Of a DNA stretch of 32,406 bases, positions 25,533 to 32,406 are shown piece by piece. Positions within the stretch are counted from its first letter, which is position 1; every line of letters starts with the position of its first letter. The position numbers were made by a program, and so were the translations under genes. Source of the DNA: an uncultured Coriobacteriaceae bacterium (lineage in GTDB: Bacteria > Actinomycetota > Coriobacteriia > Coriobacteriales > Atopobiaceae). Location: the NCBI GenBank assembly GCA_900552935.1, contig USBN01000013.1, positions 1 through 32,406 on the forward strand. Direction: 5' to 3'. The notes beneath the pieces are model-generated. The model saw only the letters and a program-made list of their open reading frames with translations. It was not told the DNA's origin and did no database searches.

Positions 25533-26808
25533 GGGTGCTCACGTCGTCGATCCGCAGGTCGGCCTCGACACCGTTACCGACGTCCTCGTCGAGGGCGCTC
25601 GCATCGCCCGCGTGGGCGCGAACATCAAGGCCCCCGAGGGTGCCGAGGTCATCGATGGCACGGGCAAGTACCTCGTTCCGGGTCTGACCGATATCCACGT
25701 TCACTTCCGCGACCCCGGCTACGAGTACAAGGAGACCATCGAGACGGGCTCCGCCGCCGCTGCCGCCGGTGGCTTCACGGACGTCGCCACCATGCCCAAC
25801 ACCAACCCCGTGACCGACACGGGCGAGGGCGTGCGTTACCAGATCGCCAAGGGCGATGCCGCCGGCCTCGTGCACGTCCGCCCCATCGGTGCCTGCACCC
25901 GTGGCGAGAACGGCGAGGCCCTGGCCGAGATTGGCGATATGGTCGCCGAGGGCGCCTGCATGTTCTCCGATGACGGCCACGGCGTCCAGAGCGCTGGCAT
26001 GCTCCGTACCGTGATGGACTACGTCCGTCAGTTCGATCGTGCCGTCGCCTGCCACTGCGAGGTCAAGTCCCTGACCGAGCATGGCATGGTCAACGAGGGC
26101 CGCGTGAGCACCCGCCTCGGCATCGCTGGTTGGCCTGCCGCCGGCGAGGAGATCGAGATCGCTCGCGACATCGAGCTCTGCCGCCTCACGGGCTGCGCGC
26201 TCCACATCTGCCACATTTCCACCGCCCGTGGCGCCGAGCTTGTTCGTGCCGCCAAGGCCGAGGGCCTGCCCGTCACGGCCGAGGTCTGCCCGCACCACCT
26301 CTTCCTCGACGAGGAGCTCCTCGACGAGACTTACAACACCAACCTCAAGATGAACCCGCCGCTGCGCACCCCTGCCGACACCGCGGCTCTCCGCGAGGGC
26401 ATCTGCGACGGTACGCTCGACTGCGTCGTCACGGACCACGCGCCGCACGCCCTCCACGAGAAGGAGTGCGAGTTCGAGATCGCTCCCTTCGGCGTCGTGG
26501 GCCTCGAGACGAGCCTTCCGCTCATGCTCACCAACCTTGTCTCCACTGGCAAGATGAGCTGGCAGCGCCTCGTCGAGGTCATGTGCGTGAACCCGCGTAA
26601 GGTTGCCCGCCTCGAGGCCGTTAAGGTTGAGGCCGGTTCCCCCGCGGACCTCACCCTTATCGACCCGACCATCGAGCTCGAGGTCACGCCGGAGCTGTTC
26701 TGTGGCAAGCAGCACAACTCCGCCTTCATGGGCGCCAAGCTCACCGGTCGCGCGACGGACACCGTCGTTGCCGGCAAGCACGTCCTGAAGGACTGCAAGC
26801 TCGCCTAG
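25519..26808 (+). CDS. pyrC: Dihydroorotase (class I)
   Basis: Zinc amidohydrolase that closes carbamoyl aspartate to dihydroorotate; 429 aa. The metal motif DIHVHFRDPG has His60 and His62; TMPNTNP, EVCPHHLFL and the catalytic Asp306 in TDHAPH are conserved. ATG 25519 is seven bases after GGAGGA (25506-25511) and lies inside the end of pyrB, so translation is coupled. A TTG at 25504 is too close to that ribosome-binding site. Confidence 0.96.
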   Translation: MLLIKGAHVVDPQVGLDTVTDVLVEGARIARVGANIKAPEGAEVIDGTGKYLVPGLTDIHVHFRDPGYEYKETIETGSAAAAAGGFTDVATMPNTNPVTDTGEGVRYQIAKGDAAGLVHVRPIGACTRGENGEALAEIGDMVAEGACMFSDDGHGVQSAGMLRTVMDYVRQFDRAVACHCEVKSLTEHGMVNEGRVSTRLGIAGWPAAGEEIEIARDIELCRLTGCALHICHISTARGAELVRAAKAEGLPVTAEVCPHHLFLDEELLDETYNTNLKMNPPLRTPADTAALREGICDGTLDCVVTDHAPHALHEKECEFEIAPFGVVGLETSLPLMLTNLVSTGKMSWQRLVEVMCVNPRKVARLEAVKVEAGSPADLTLIDPTIELEVTPELFCGKQHNSAFMGAKLTGRATDTVVAGKHVLKDCKLA

Positions 26809-26819
26809 TTTTATCTCGC

Positions 26820-26847
26820 GCGCCCCGGGAGGCTTCTCTCGGGGCGC
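26820..26847 (+). terminator. Long GC-rich hairpin between pyrC and pyrK
   Basis: GCGCCCCGGGAG (26820-26831) and CTCTCGGGGCGC (26836-26847) form a 12-bp stem with one G-U pair and the loop GCTT. No T-run follows. It may be a processing or stability stem, or a weak transcription brake between the pyrRBC and pyrKD parts. Confidence 0.5.
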
Positions 26848-26899
26848 CGTCGCGTATCATTCGGCCGCCTCGTGCAGCCTATTGCCCGAAAGGAGAGAC

Positions 26900-27694
26900 A
26901 TGGCCTATCCCACTCCGTCGCCGGCTCGCATCCACGACTTCACCGTCGTCTCGAACGAGCCTGTGGCCGAGGGCGTCTATCGCCTCACGATCGAGGCCCC
27001 GCGTCTGGCGGCAGCCCTCGAGCCCGGTCAGTTCATGAGCTTCGAGGTCCCCGGCGATACCCGCCAGCTCATCCGCATCCCTCTCTCGTATTCCTCCGCT
27101 GACGCCGAGGCCGGCACCGTGACCACGTACTATGCGGTCGTGGGCGATGGCACGCGTAGGCTTTCCGCCATGGGCGCCGGCTCTACCTCGACGGTGCTCG
27201 GCCCCGGTGGCCACGGCTGGAAGATGGACAAGGGCGCGAAGAGGGTCCTCGTCGTCGCGGGCGGCATCGGCATCACGCCCGTCATCGCCGCTGCTCGCTT
27301 CGCCGCTGACAACGCCGCCGAGGTTGACGCTGTCGTGGGCGCCCTCACTGCCGCCAAGATCTGCGGGACCGACGAGCTCGAGCCGCTGTGCGGCGAGGTT
27401 CGCCTCACGACTGACGATGGCACGGCTGGTACGAAGGGGTTCGTGACGGCCGAGGTCGAGCCCATGCTCGCCACGGGCGCGTATGACCTCGTCCTCACTT
27501 GTGGGCCCGAGCCCATGATGCGCGCCGTCGCGGCTATCGCCGAGGCTGCCGGCGTCAAGTGCGAGGTCTCTGTCGAGCGCATGATGACCTGCGGCTTTGG
27601 TGCTTGTAACACATGCAACGTCGAGACCGTCTACGGCATGGTGGGCGCCTGCATGGCAGGTCCCGTCTTCGACTCGAAGGTGGTGGCATGGTGA
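26900..27694 (+). CDS. pyrK: Dihydroorotate dehydrogenase electron transfer subunit
   Basis: FAD and [2Fe-2S] protein of 264 aa that passes electrons from PyrD to NAD. An N-terminal ferredoxin-reductase-like beta barrel with RIPLSYSSAD (FAD site) is followed by the NAD-binding segment VLVVAGGIGITP. The iron-sulfur motif is C231-x4-C236-x2-C239-x11-C251 (CGFGACNTC ... C). ATG 26900 has AAAGGAG (26888-26894). The end overlaps the pyrD start by seven bases, so the two subunits are made together. Confidence 0.96.
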   Translation: MAYPTPSPARIHDFTVVSNEPVAEGVYRLTIEAPRLAAALEPGQFMSFEVPGDTRQLIRIPLSYSSADAEAGTVTTYYAVVGDGTRRLSAMGAGSTSTVLGPGGHGWKMDKGAKRVLVVAGGIGITPVIAAARFAADNAAEVDAVVGALTAAKICGTDELEPLCGEVRLTTDDGTAGTKGFVTAEVEPMLATGAYDLVLTCGPEPMMRAVAAIAEAAGVKCEVSVERMMTCGFGACNTCNVETVYGMVGACMAGPVFDSKVVAW

Positions 27695-28614
27695 GCAACG
27701 TCGATATGTCCGTCGATCTCGCCGGCATTAAGCTCAAGAACCCGATCAACACCGCGAGCGGCACCTATGGCTACGGCTGGCAGTTCGAGAGCTTCTATGA
27801 CGTGAGCCAGCTCGGTGTGATCACCACTAAGGGTTGCGCCGCCGAGGCCTGGCCCGGCAACCCCGCCCCGCGTATGACCGAGGTCACGAGCGGCATGATG
27901 AACTCCGTGGGTCTCCAGAACCCGGGCGTCCGCGGCCTTATCCAGGGCTCCGGCGAGTACCTCCAGGAGCTTTCCGACAAGGGCACTGCGGTCATCTGCC
28001 AGGTTGCGGGCCACTCCGTCGAGGAGTACGTCGCCGCCGTCGAGCTCTTCGAGGAGCTCGCCCCGTTCGCCGCCGGCCTCGAGATTAACATCTCCTGCCC
28101 CAACATCGCCGCAGGTGGCTGTGCCATGGGCTCCACGCCCGAGGGTGCCGCAGGGGTCATCCGTGCCGTCCGTCCGCATACGAAGAAGCCCCTTCTCGTC
28201 AAGATGGCCCCCGCTCGCGTCGTCGACGTCGCGAAGGCACTCGAGGCCGAGGGTGCGGATGCCCTTACGGTCATCAACTCCATCCCCGGCATGGCCATTG
28301 ACGTCAACACGCGTAGGAGCAAGCTCAGCCGCCCCACCGGCGGCATGAGCGGCCCCGCCCTTCACCCCATCGCGGTGCGCATGGTGTGGGAGGTTCACAA
28401 TGCCGTCAGCCTCCCCATCGTGGGCGTTGGTGGCGTCATGACCGGTGCCGATGCCGCCGAGTTCATCCTTGCCGGCGCCACAAGCGTGTCCGTCGGCATG
28501 GCTAACCTCGTCGACCCGATGGCGGCTCCTCGCATCCTCGGCGAGCTCACCGAGTGGGCCGAGTCGCAGGGCGTTTCCAACATCTCCGAGCTTATCGGCG
28601 CTTTCGAGGGCTAG
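27688..28614 (+). CDS. pyrD: Dihydroorotate dehydrogenase, class 1B catalytic subunit
   Basis: FMN enzyme of 308 aa that oxidises dihydroorotate to orotate, using PyrK and NAD. KLKNPINTASGTYGYG, the active-site NISCPN with Cys137, VKMAP, and GVGGVMTGADAAEFILAGA for FMN phosphate are visible. The cysteine as catalytic base and the pyrK partner identify class 1B. ATG 27688 overlaps the pyrK stop, with AAGGTGG upstream; ATG 27706 is a possible later start. Confidence 0.96.
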   Translation: MVSNVDMSVDLAGIKLKNPINTASGTYGYGWQFESFYDVSQLGVITTKGCAAEAWPGNPAPRMTEVTSGMMNSVGLQNPGVRGLIQGSGEYLQELSDKGTAVICQVAGHSVEEYVAAVELFEELAPFAAGLEINISCPNIAAGGCAMGSTPEGAAGVIRAVRPHTKKPLLVKMAPARVVDVAKALEAEGADALTVINSIPGMAIDVNTRRSKLSRPTGGMSGPALHPIAVRMVWEVHNAVSLPIVGVGGVMTGADAAEFILAGATSVSVGMANLVDPMAAPRILGELTEWAESQGVSNISELIGAFEG

Positions 28615-28631
28615 TCGGTCTTTGATTCTCT

Positions 28632-28659
28632 GGGGCGACCTCCATGGTCGCCCCTTTTT
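28632..28659 (+). terminator. Intrinsic terminator between pyrD and pyrF
   Basis: GGGGCGACC (28632-28640) and GGTCGCCCC (28646-28654) form a perfect 9-bp stem with a five-base loop, followed by TTTTT (28655-28659). A second small stem (GGGCGA/TCGCCC, 28664-28676) precedes the pyrF ribosome-binding site. pyrF may therefore receive less transcript than pyrK-pyrD, unless it is read through. Confidence 0.8.
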
Positions 28660-28689
28660 CGATGGGCGACTCGCCCGGAAGGAGGCCTC

Positions 28690-29418
28690 ATGGGCCGCTT
28701 TGACGATCTCTCCGCTCGCGACCGCGTGATGGTTGCGCTCGATTGTGGGCCCGAGGAGGCTCGCGCTCTGGCCGACAAGCTCGAGGGCCACGCCACCTGG
28801 CTTAAGGTCGGCATCACGCTCATCTATGACGGTGGCCTGCCGCTCGTCAAGGAGCTTCGCGACCGCGGCTTCAAGATCTTCGTCGACTCTAAGTTCCACG
28901 ACATCCCGCATCAGGTCCGCGGCGCCGTGAAGAGCGCGGCCCACTCCGGCGCCGACCTGGTCACGGTTCATGGCTCTGGCTCCGAGAAGATGCTCGTTGC
29001 CTGTCACGAGGCCGCCGAGCAGTCCCTCGTCGAGTTTGGCCACAAGCCCTATGTGATCGCCATCACCGTGCTTACCAGCATGGACGCCGAGGAGCTGGCT
29101 AAGGTTGGCGTGACGCGCCCGATTCCCGAGCAGGCCGCGGCCCTCGCGAAGCTCGCCGTTGACTCTGGCCTCGACGGCATCGTGTGCTCGCCCATGGAGG
29201 CGCGCGAGATGCGCGAGCTTCTTGGCCCAGATGCACTTATCGTGACCCCGGGCGTTCGCCCGGCTGGAGCCGCTCTGGGTGACCAGAGCCGCGTCGCGAC
29301 CCCTGCCGCCGCCGTCAATGCCGGCGCGAGCCACATTGTCGTCGGTAGGCCGATTACCCAGGCAGAGGATCCGGTCGCCGCCTTCGAGTCCATCGTCGCG
29401 GAGATTGAGGCACGCTAA
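28690..29418 (+). CDS. pyrF: Orotidine 5'-phosphate decarboxylase
   Basis: Final step to UMP. The 242-aa TIM-barrel protein has the catalytic DxKxxD motif in FVDSKFHDIP (Asp66, Lys68, Asp71), an early MVALDCGPEEA strand with substrate Asp, and VTPGVRPAG plus VVGRPITQAEDP for phosphate binding, matching the short PyrF type. ATG 28690 has AAGGAGG upstream. No orotate phosphoribosyltransferase (pyrE) is in the window. Confidence 0.96.
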   Translation: MGRFDDLSARDRVMVALDCGPEEARALADKLEGHATWLKVGITLIYDGGLPLVKELRDRGFKIFVDSKFHDIPHQVRGAVKSAAHSGADLVTVHGSGSEKMLVACHEAAEQSLVEFGHKPYVIAITVLTSMDAEELAKVGVTRPIPEQAAALAKLAVDSGLDGIVCSPMEAREMRELLGPDALIVTPGVRPAGAALGDQSRVATPAAAVNAGASHIVVGRPITQAEDPVAAFESIVAEIEAR

Positions 29419-29516
29419 AACCCGCTTAGTCCTGACACTAATCGGTGTATTTGTATCCAAGGTGCCGTTTTTGTGGGGCGGTGAGGTATAAAACGCGGGT
29501 AAATGCGTGAAAGTTC

Positions 29517-29545
29517 TTGCAAAGTGGCTGCTACATTGCCATAGT
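29517..29545 (+). promoter_or_regulatory. Promoter of mihF
   Basis: TTGCAA (29517-29522), a 17-bp spacer and CATAGT (29540-29545). It implies a leader of about 70 nt before the mihF start. Confidence 0.55.
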
Positions 29546-29563
29546 GTCATACAGCCGATTTGC

Positions 29564-29585
29564 GGGGCACCCGAAGCCCCTTCGG
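29564..29585 (+). promoter_or_regulatory. Possible H-type pseudoknot in the mihF 5' leader
   Basis: CCGAA (29571-29575) and TTCGG (29581-29585) form a hairpin whose whole loop is GCCCC (29576-29580). That loop can pair with GGGGC (29564-29568) just upstream, giving a compact pseudoknot or two alternative hairpins. It lies 36 nt before the mihF start; function unknown. Confidence 0.4.
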
Positions 29586-29621
29586 AACTTGTGTTGAGAA
29601 GTACTTACATTTGGAGGAAAT

Positions 29622-29930
29622 ATGGCTCTCCCTACGCTTTCCGGCGAGCAGCGCGCTCAGAACCTTAAGAAGGCCGCCGAGGCCCGCCACGCTCGCGCCG
29701 AGCTCCGTGAGAAGATCAAGAACGGCGAGGTCACCCTCGAGTCCGTCCTGAACTCTGAGGACGAGGCCGCCAAGCGTATGCCCGTCCGCGCCCTCATTGA
29801 GTCCCTTCCGGGCTACGGCAAGGCTAAGGCCGCCAAGATCATGGACGAGATTGCCGTCGCTGACAACCGTCGCGTTCAGGGCCTTGGTGCCCGTCAGCGT
29901 GAGGCCCTCCTCGAGATTCTCTCCAAGTAG
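29622..29930 (+). CDS. mihF: Actinobacterial integration host factor (mIHF)
   Basis: Small nucleoid DNA-bending protein of 102 aa, unrelated in fold to enterobacterial IHF. The N-terminal helix (SGEQRAQNLKKAAEARHARAE) and the helix-two-turn-helix segment with LIESLPGYGKAKAAKIMDEI, followed by RRVQGLGARQREALLEIL, are the family pattern. The Gly-rich LPGYG loop contacts DNA phosphate in known homologues. ATG 29622 has GGAGGAAA. Its TAG overlaps the GTG of gmk, the conserved actinobacterial order mihF-gmk-rpoZ. Confidence 0.95.
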   Translation: MALPTLSGEQRAQNLKKAAEARHARAELREKIKNGEVTLESVLNSEDEAAKRMPVRALIESLPGYGKAKAAKIMDEIAVADNRRVQGLGARQREALLEILSK

Positions 29931-30496
29931 TGTCGCGCACACCTAAGCTGTTCGTAGTTTCCGGACCGTCAGGCGTAGGGAAGGGCACGCTAGTTTCTCT
30001 TGTGAGAGAACAGCGTCCGGACCTGGGCCTGACGGTCTCGGCCACAACGAGACAGCCACGTCCAGGTGAGGTTGACGGGGTTTCCTACCACTTCCTCACC
30101 AACGATGACTTCGACCGTCGTGTCGAGGCCGGGGAGTTCCTCGAGTGGGCTAACGTCCACGGGAACCGTTATGGCACGCTTGCCTCCGAGGTTGACCGTA
30201 ACCTGAGCGCCGGTAAGTCCGTCATCCTCGAGATTGACGTCCAGGGCGCGCTCAACGTTCGCAAGGTCTTTCCCGATGCCGTCCTCGTCTTCATCGAGCC
30301 TCCTTCCATGGAGGTCCTCGAACAGCGTCTCCGCGGTCGCGAGACGGAGAGCGAAGAGTCCCTTCGCCTGCGTCTTGCGGATGCGGCCGGCGAGCTTAAG
30401 CTCGCCCCGCGCTATGACGAGCGAATCGTCAACGATGACCTTGAGAGGGCCACTTCGGAGCTGCTCCGAGTGCTCGAAACGCACGAGATGAATTGA
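29930..30496 (+). CDS. gmk: Guanylate kinase
   Basis: Phosphorylates GMP to GDP. The 188-aa protein has the P-loop SGPSGVGKGT (11-20), GMP-binding SATTRQPRPGEVDGVSYHF, and ILEIDVQGALNVRK. Start GTG 29930 overlaps the mihF stop (TAGTG). Length is normal. Confidence 0.97.
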   Translation: MSRTPKLFVVSGPSGVGKGTLVSLVREQRPDLGLTVSATTRQPRPGEVDGVSYHFLTNDDFDRRVEAGEFLEWANVHGNRYGTLASEVDRNLSAGKSVILEIDVQGALNVRKVFPDAVLVFIEPPSMEVLEQRLRGRETESEESLRLRLADAAGELKLAPRYDERIVNDDLERATSELLRVLETHEMN

Positions 30497-30508
30497 GGAA
30501 GTTCAGCA

Positions 30509-30796
30509 ATGTCTGTGATCAAGCCTGAAATCGACACCCTGCTCGAGAAGACCGAGCACAACCCGTTCCTGCTTTGCTCCGTCGCGTCGAAGCGCGCCTG
30601 CGACATCAACAACATGCTTCGCGGCCAGCACCTTCGCGTCGTTGCTATCCAGGACGTCGACGACATCACCACCATGGTCTCCGGTGAGGACACCACCTCC
30701 ATTGCCATGAATGAGCTCGCTGACGGTAAGCTCGGTTACGTCCAGGACGACTTCGACGAGGCCATCAAGGACACGAACGTCACGATTGCCGAGTAG
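30509..30796 (+). CDS. rpoZ: DNA-directed RNA polymerase omega subunit
   Basis: Small RNA polymerase subunit of 95 aa that helps fold beta-prime. NPFLLCSVASKRACDIN is the omega signature, here with two Cys. The C-terminal half is acidic. ATG 30509 follows gmk by 12 nt with GAGGAAG upstream. The gmk-rpoZ order supports the call. Confidence 0.92.
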   Translation: MSVIKPEIDTLLEKTEHNPFLLCSVASKRACDINNMLRGQHLRVVAIQDVDDITTMVSGEDTTSIAMNELADGKLGYVQDDFDEAIKDTNVTIAE

Positions 30797-30800
30797 CGCC

Positions 30801-32090
30801 GTGGCTGATCGCGTCTGCCTCGTTCATTATCACGAGATTGGTCTCAAGGGTAAGAACCGTTCTATCTTTGAGCGTCAGCTTATCACCAATCTCAAGCGTG
30901 CCCTTAAGGGGCGTTCGGCTCATGTCGAGCGCCTTGCGGGGTACGTTCGCGTGAGCTTCGAAGACGGTGGCATGCCCGAGGATATCCCCGGCATGGTCGC
31001 CGCCGTGCCTGGTGTCGCTCGCGTATCCGTCGCGTGGCGCTGTGCCCGTGACCCTGAGGAGTACAATGCCGCGGCTATCGAGAGCCTTCGTGCCTGCACG
31101 GGCTGCGAGTCTTTCAAGGTTCATGGTCGCCGCTCCAACACCGATTACCCCATCCACAGCATCGACCTCAACCGCCAGGTTGGAGCCGCCCTGTGCGAGG
31201 CCTTCCCGGATCTCCGCGTTCAGATGCACCAGCCTGATGTCACGGTGAACGTCCATGTCGTTCAATCTGACGTCTACGTGTATGCGGATGCCACCTCTCA
31301 GCGCGGCGCGGGTGGTCTTCCCGTGGGTACCGCGGGCAAGGTCGTTACGTTGCTCTCGAGCGGCTTCGACTCTCCCGTCGCCACGTGGATGGTCGGCCGT
31401 CGCGGCGCGATCTGCGTGCCCGTGCACTTCTCCGGTCGTCCGATGACGAGCGATGAGTCCGAGTGGCTCACGCAGGATATCGTTCGCGCGCTAGAGCCCG
31501 CTGGTATCATCGGGCGCCTCTATGTGGTGCCCTTTGGCGAGTGCCAGCGCGAGATATCGCTCAAGGCGCCGCAGGCGCTCCGCGTCATCATGTATCGCCG
31601 CCTCATGTTTGAGGTCGCGCAGCGCGTGGCCGAGCTCGAGGGTGCGAAGGCTCTGGTCACGGGCGAGTCTCTTGGCCAGGTCGCCTCTCAGACCCTCGAG
31701 AACATCACTGCCACGAATGACGTCGCCACGATTCCGGTCTTCCGCCCGCTCATTGGCACGGATAAGATCGAGATCATCGATCGAGCCCAGCAGATCGGCA
31801 CGTATGACATCAGCGCGCAGACGGCTCCTGACTGCTGCACGCTCTTCATGCCGCGCCGTCCCGAGACACACGCCAACCTCCGCATGGTACGTGAGGCGTG
31901 GGAGACCTTTGACCATGAGGCGATGGTCGAGTACCTGATGAAGAACATCGAATACGTGGACTTCAACACTTGCGCCTCGTATCGTCCTCCGCGCGAGCTG
32001 AGGGCACGTCACCGTGAACTCGCTCCCGCCGAGTGGACTGGCGAGACCGGGGATGTTGCCGTAAAGAGCGAAGAGTCTGCGAACGAGTAG
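30801..32090 (+). CDS. thiI: tRNA 4-thiouridine synthetase ThiI
   Basis: Adenylates and thiolates U8 of tRNA, and may supply sulfur for thiamine. The 429-aa protein has the N-terminal ferredoxin-like domain (LVHYHEIGLKGKNRSIFERQL), a THUMP domain (about 60-165) and the PP-loop SSGFDSP (186-192), then LVTGESLGQVASQT and APDCCTLFMPRRPETHA. It lacks the C-terminal rhodanese domain of enterobacterial ThiI, so sulfur should come from a separate IscS-like partner. The start is GTG 30801, four bases after the rpoZ stop; upstream codons lie inside rpoZ. Confidence 0.95.
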   Translation: MADRVCLVHYHEIGLKGKNRSIFERQLITNLKRALKGRSAHVERLAGYVRVSFEDGGMPEDIPGMVAAVPGVARVSVAWRCARDPEEYNAAAIESLRACTGCESFKVHGRRSNTDYPIHSIDLNRQVGAALCEAFPDLRVQMHQPDVTVNVHVVQSDVYVYADATSQRGAGGLPVGTAGKVVTLLSSGFDSPVATWMVGRRGAICVPVHFSGRPMTSDESEWLTQDIVRALEPAGIIGRLYVVPFGECQREISLKAPQALRVIMYRRLMFEVAQRVAELEGAKALVTGESLGQVASQTLENITATNDVATIPVFRPLIGTDKIEIIDRAQQIGTYDISAQTAPDCCTLFMPRRPETHANLRMVREAWETFDHEAMVEYLMKNIEYVDFNTCASYRPPRELRARHRELAPAEWTGETGDVAVKSEESANE

Positions 32091-32320
32091 CCTTTCCTCA
32101 TTTGGGGACAAAAAAGTTTTTTCTCATTTGAAGCACCGATGCCACGAGTGTCGGCGCTTCTTTTACCTCGTGCTTTCTAGTTTGTTTGACGCGATTTGGC
32201 ATGATTTTGCGAAAACCTGTTAGGTCTGCGTTTGAATTGGGTTTGAGCGCGTGGGACTTTCTTGCCCTCGCGCCGCTCTTTGGTCCTAGTTGCCTCCACG
32301 ATTGAGGGGGAGGCGATTAC
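32091..32320. other. thiI 3' intergenic region
   Basis: 230 nt without coding evidence. CTCATTTG (32097-32104) is repeated at 32123-32130 around an AAAAAAGTTTTTT palindrome (32110-32122). A terminator follows. The remainder (32165-32304) is AT-richer with TTGACG at 32187-32192, but I cannot define a promoter. Confidence 0.55.
32130..32164 (+). terminator. Terminator after thiI
   Basis: GAAGC-A-CCGA (32130-32139) pairs with TCGG-C-GCTTC (32151-32160) with one A-C mismatch, followed by TTTT (32161-32164). Confidence 0.7.
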
Positions 32321-32406
32321 ATGGCTCAACTCATTCGAAAGAACTACAGGCGTTCCCATGGCTCCCGAGGGAAGGCGAGGCTCGCGTTGGCGGCGGGCGT
32401 TGTCAC
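32321..32406 (+). CDS. Start of a predicted exported protein (3' truncated by window)
   Basis: ATG 32321 follows GGGGGAGG (32305-32312) at eight bases. The 28 complete codons read a basic start with RKNYRRSHGSRGKAR followed by LALAAGVV, the beginning of a Sec-type signal peptide. The frame is open to the window end. Nothing else can be said about its function. Confidence 0.6.
   Translation, partial: MAQLIRKNYRRSHGSRGKARLALAAGVV

Larger units (their letters stand above)
29419..29621. other. pyrF-mihF intergenic region
   Basis: 203 nt without coding evidence. It contains an AT-rich TATAAA (29487-29492) without a matching -35, the mihF promoter and a possible pseudoknot in the leader, listed separately. 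I see no clear terminator for pyrF. Confidence 0.6.

Noticed and set aside
29487..29492. TATAAA before mihF as the main promoter
   Set aside because: No acceptable -35 hexamer at 16-18 bases; the TTGCAA/CATAGT pair downstream fits better.

Overview
The window looks like a chromosomal segment of a GC-rich actinobacterium, most likely class Coriobacteriia (Collinsella/Olsenella-like). The sequence-based reasons are strong G/C bias at third codon positions, frequent GTG starts, an actinobacterial-type integration host factor (mIHF) directly before gmk and rpoZ, and a NusA tail and MscL tail that both carry Cys/His metal-binding-like motifs. The genus assignment is inference.

Layout. (1) 1-10165: a plus-strand information-processing block: end of nusA, infB, rbfA, a DHH phosphoesterase (nrnA-like), truB, ribF, dnaG and the primary sigma factor rpoD, closed by a strong terminator at 10261-10300. 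Most junctions overlap or are short. (2) 10300-11350: an accessory scar. It holds a frameshifted remnant of a CdiA_C/phage-capsid-type nuclease domain, two adjacent tRNA genes (Trp-CCA and Leu-CAG) with imperfect acceptor stems, a 48-codon ORF that resembles the start of a phage scaffold protein, and an AT-richer non-coding stretch with a bulged stem. The simplest reading is a decayed prophage head-gene module, but this is unproven. (3) 11351-17600: a small acidic minus-strand protein, mscL, a heterodimeric ABC exporter pair with one degenerate and one canonical ATP site, a lipoprotein, and on the minus strand a radical SAM enzyme and tRNA-Asn with its own promoter and terminator.

(4) 17823-23784: a surface polysaccharide locus: an EpsG/Wzy-like polymerase, a Wzm/Wzt-type export ABC transporter, a GT2 glycosyltransferase, then a convergent GlfT2-like galactofuranosyltransferase on the minus strand, separated by a strong terminator. 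A polymerase of the Wzy type beside an ABC export pair is uncommon. (5) 23870-29418: the pyrimidine regulon pyrR-pyrB-pyrC-pyrK-pyrD-pyrF, preceded by a leader that can fold into mutually exclusive antiterminator and terminator structures, so PyrR-type attenuation is likely. Hairpins between pyrC and pyrK and between pyrD and pyrF could set expression steps within the cluster. (6) 29500-32090: mihF, gmk, rpoZ and thiI, with a promoter and a possible small RNA pseudoknot in front of mihF. The window ends in the first codons of a gene with a signal-peptide-like N-terminus.

Most of the window is ordinary core genome. The least explained parts are 10300-11350, the polysaccharide locus with its unusual mix of functions, and several structured intergenic elements.
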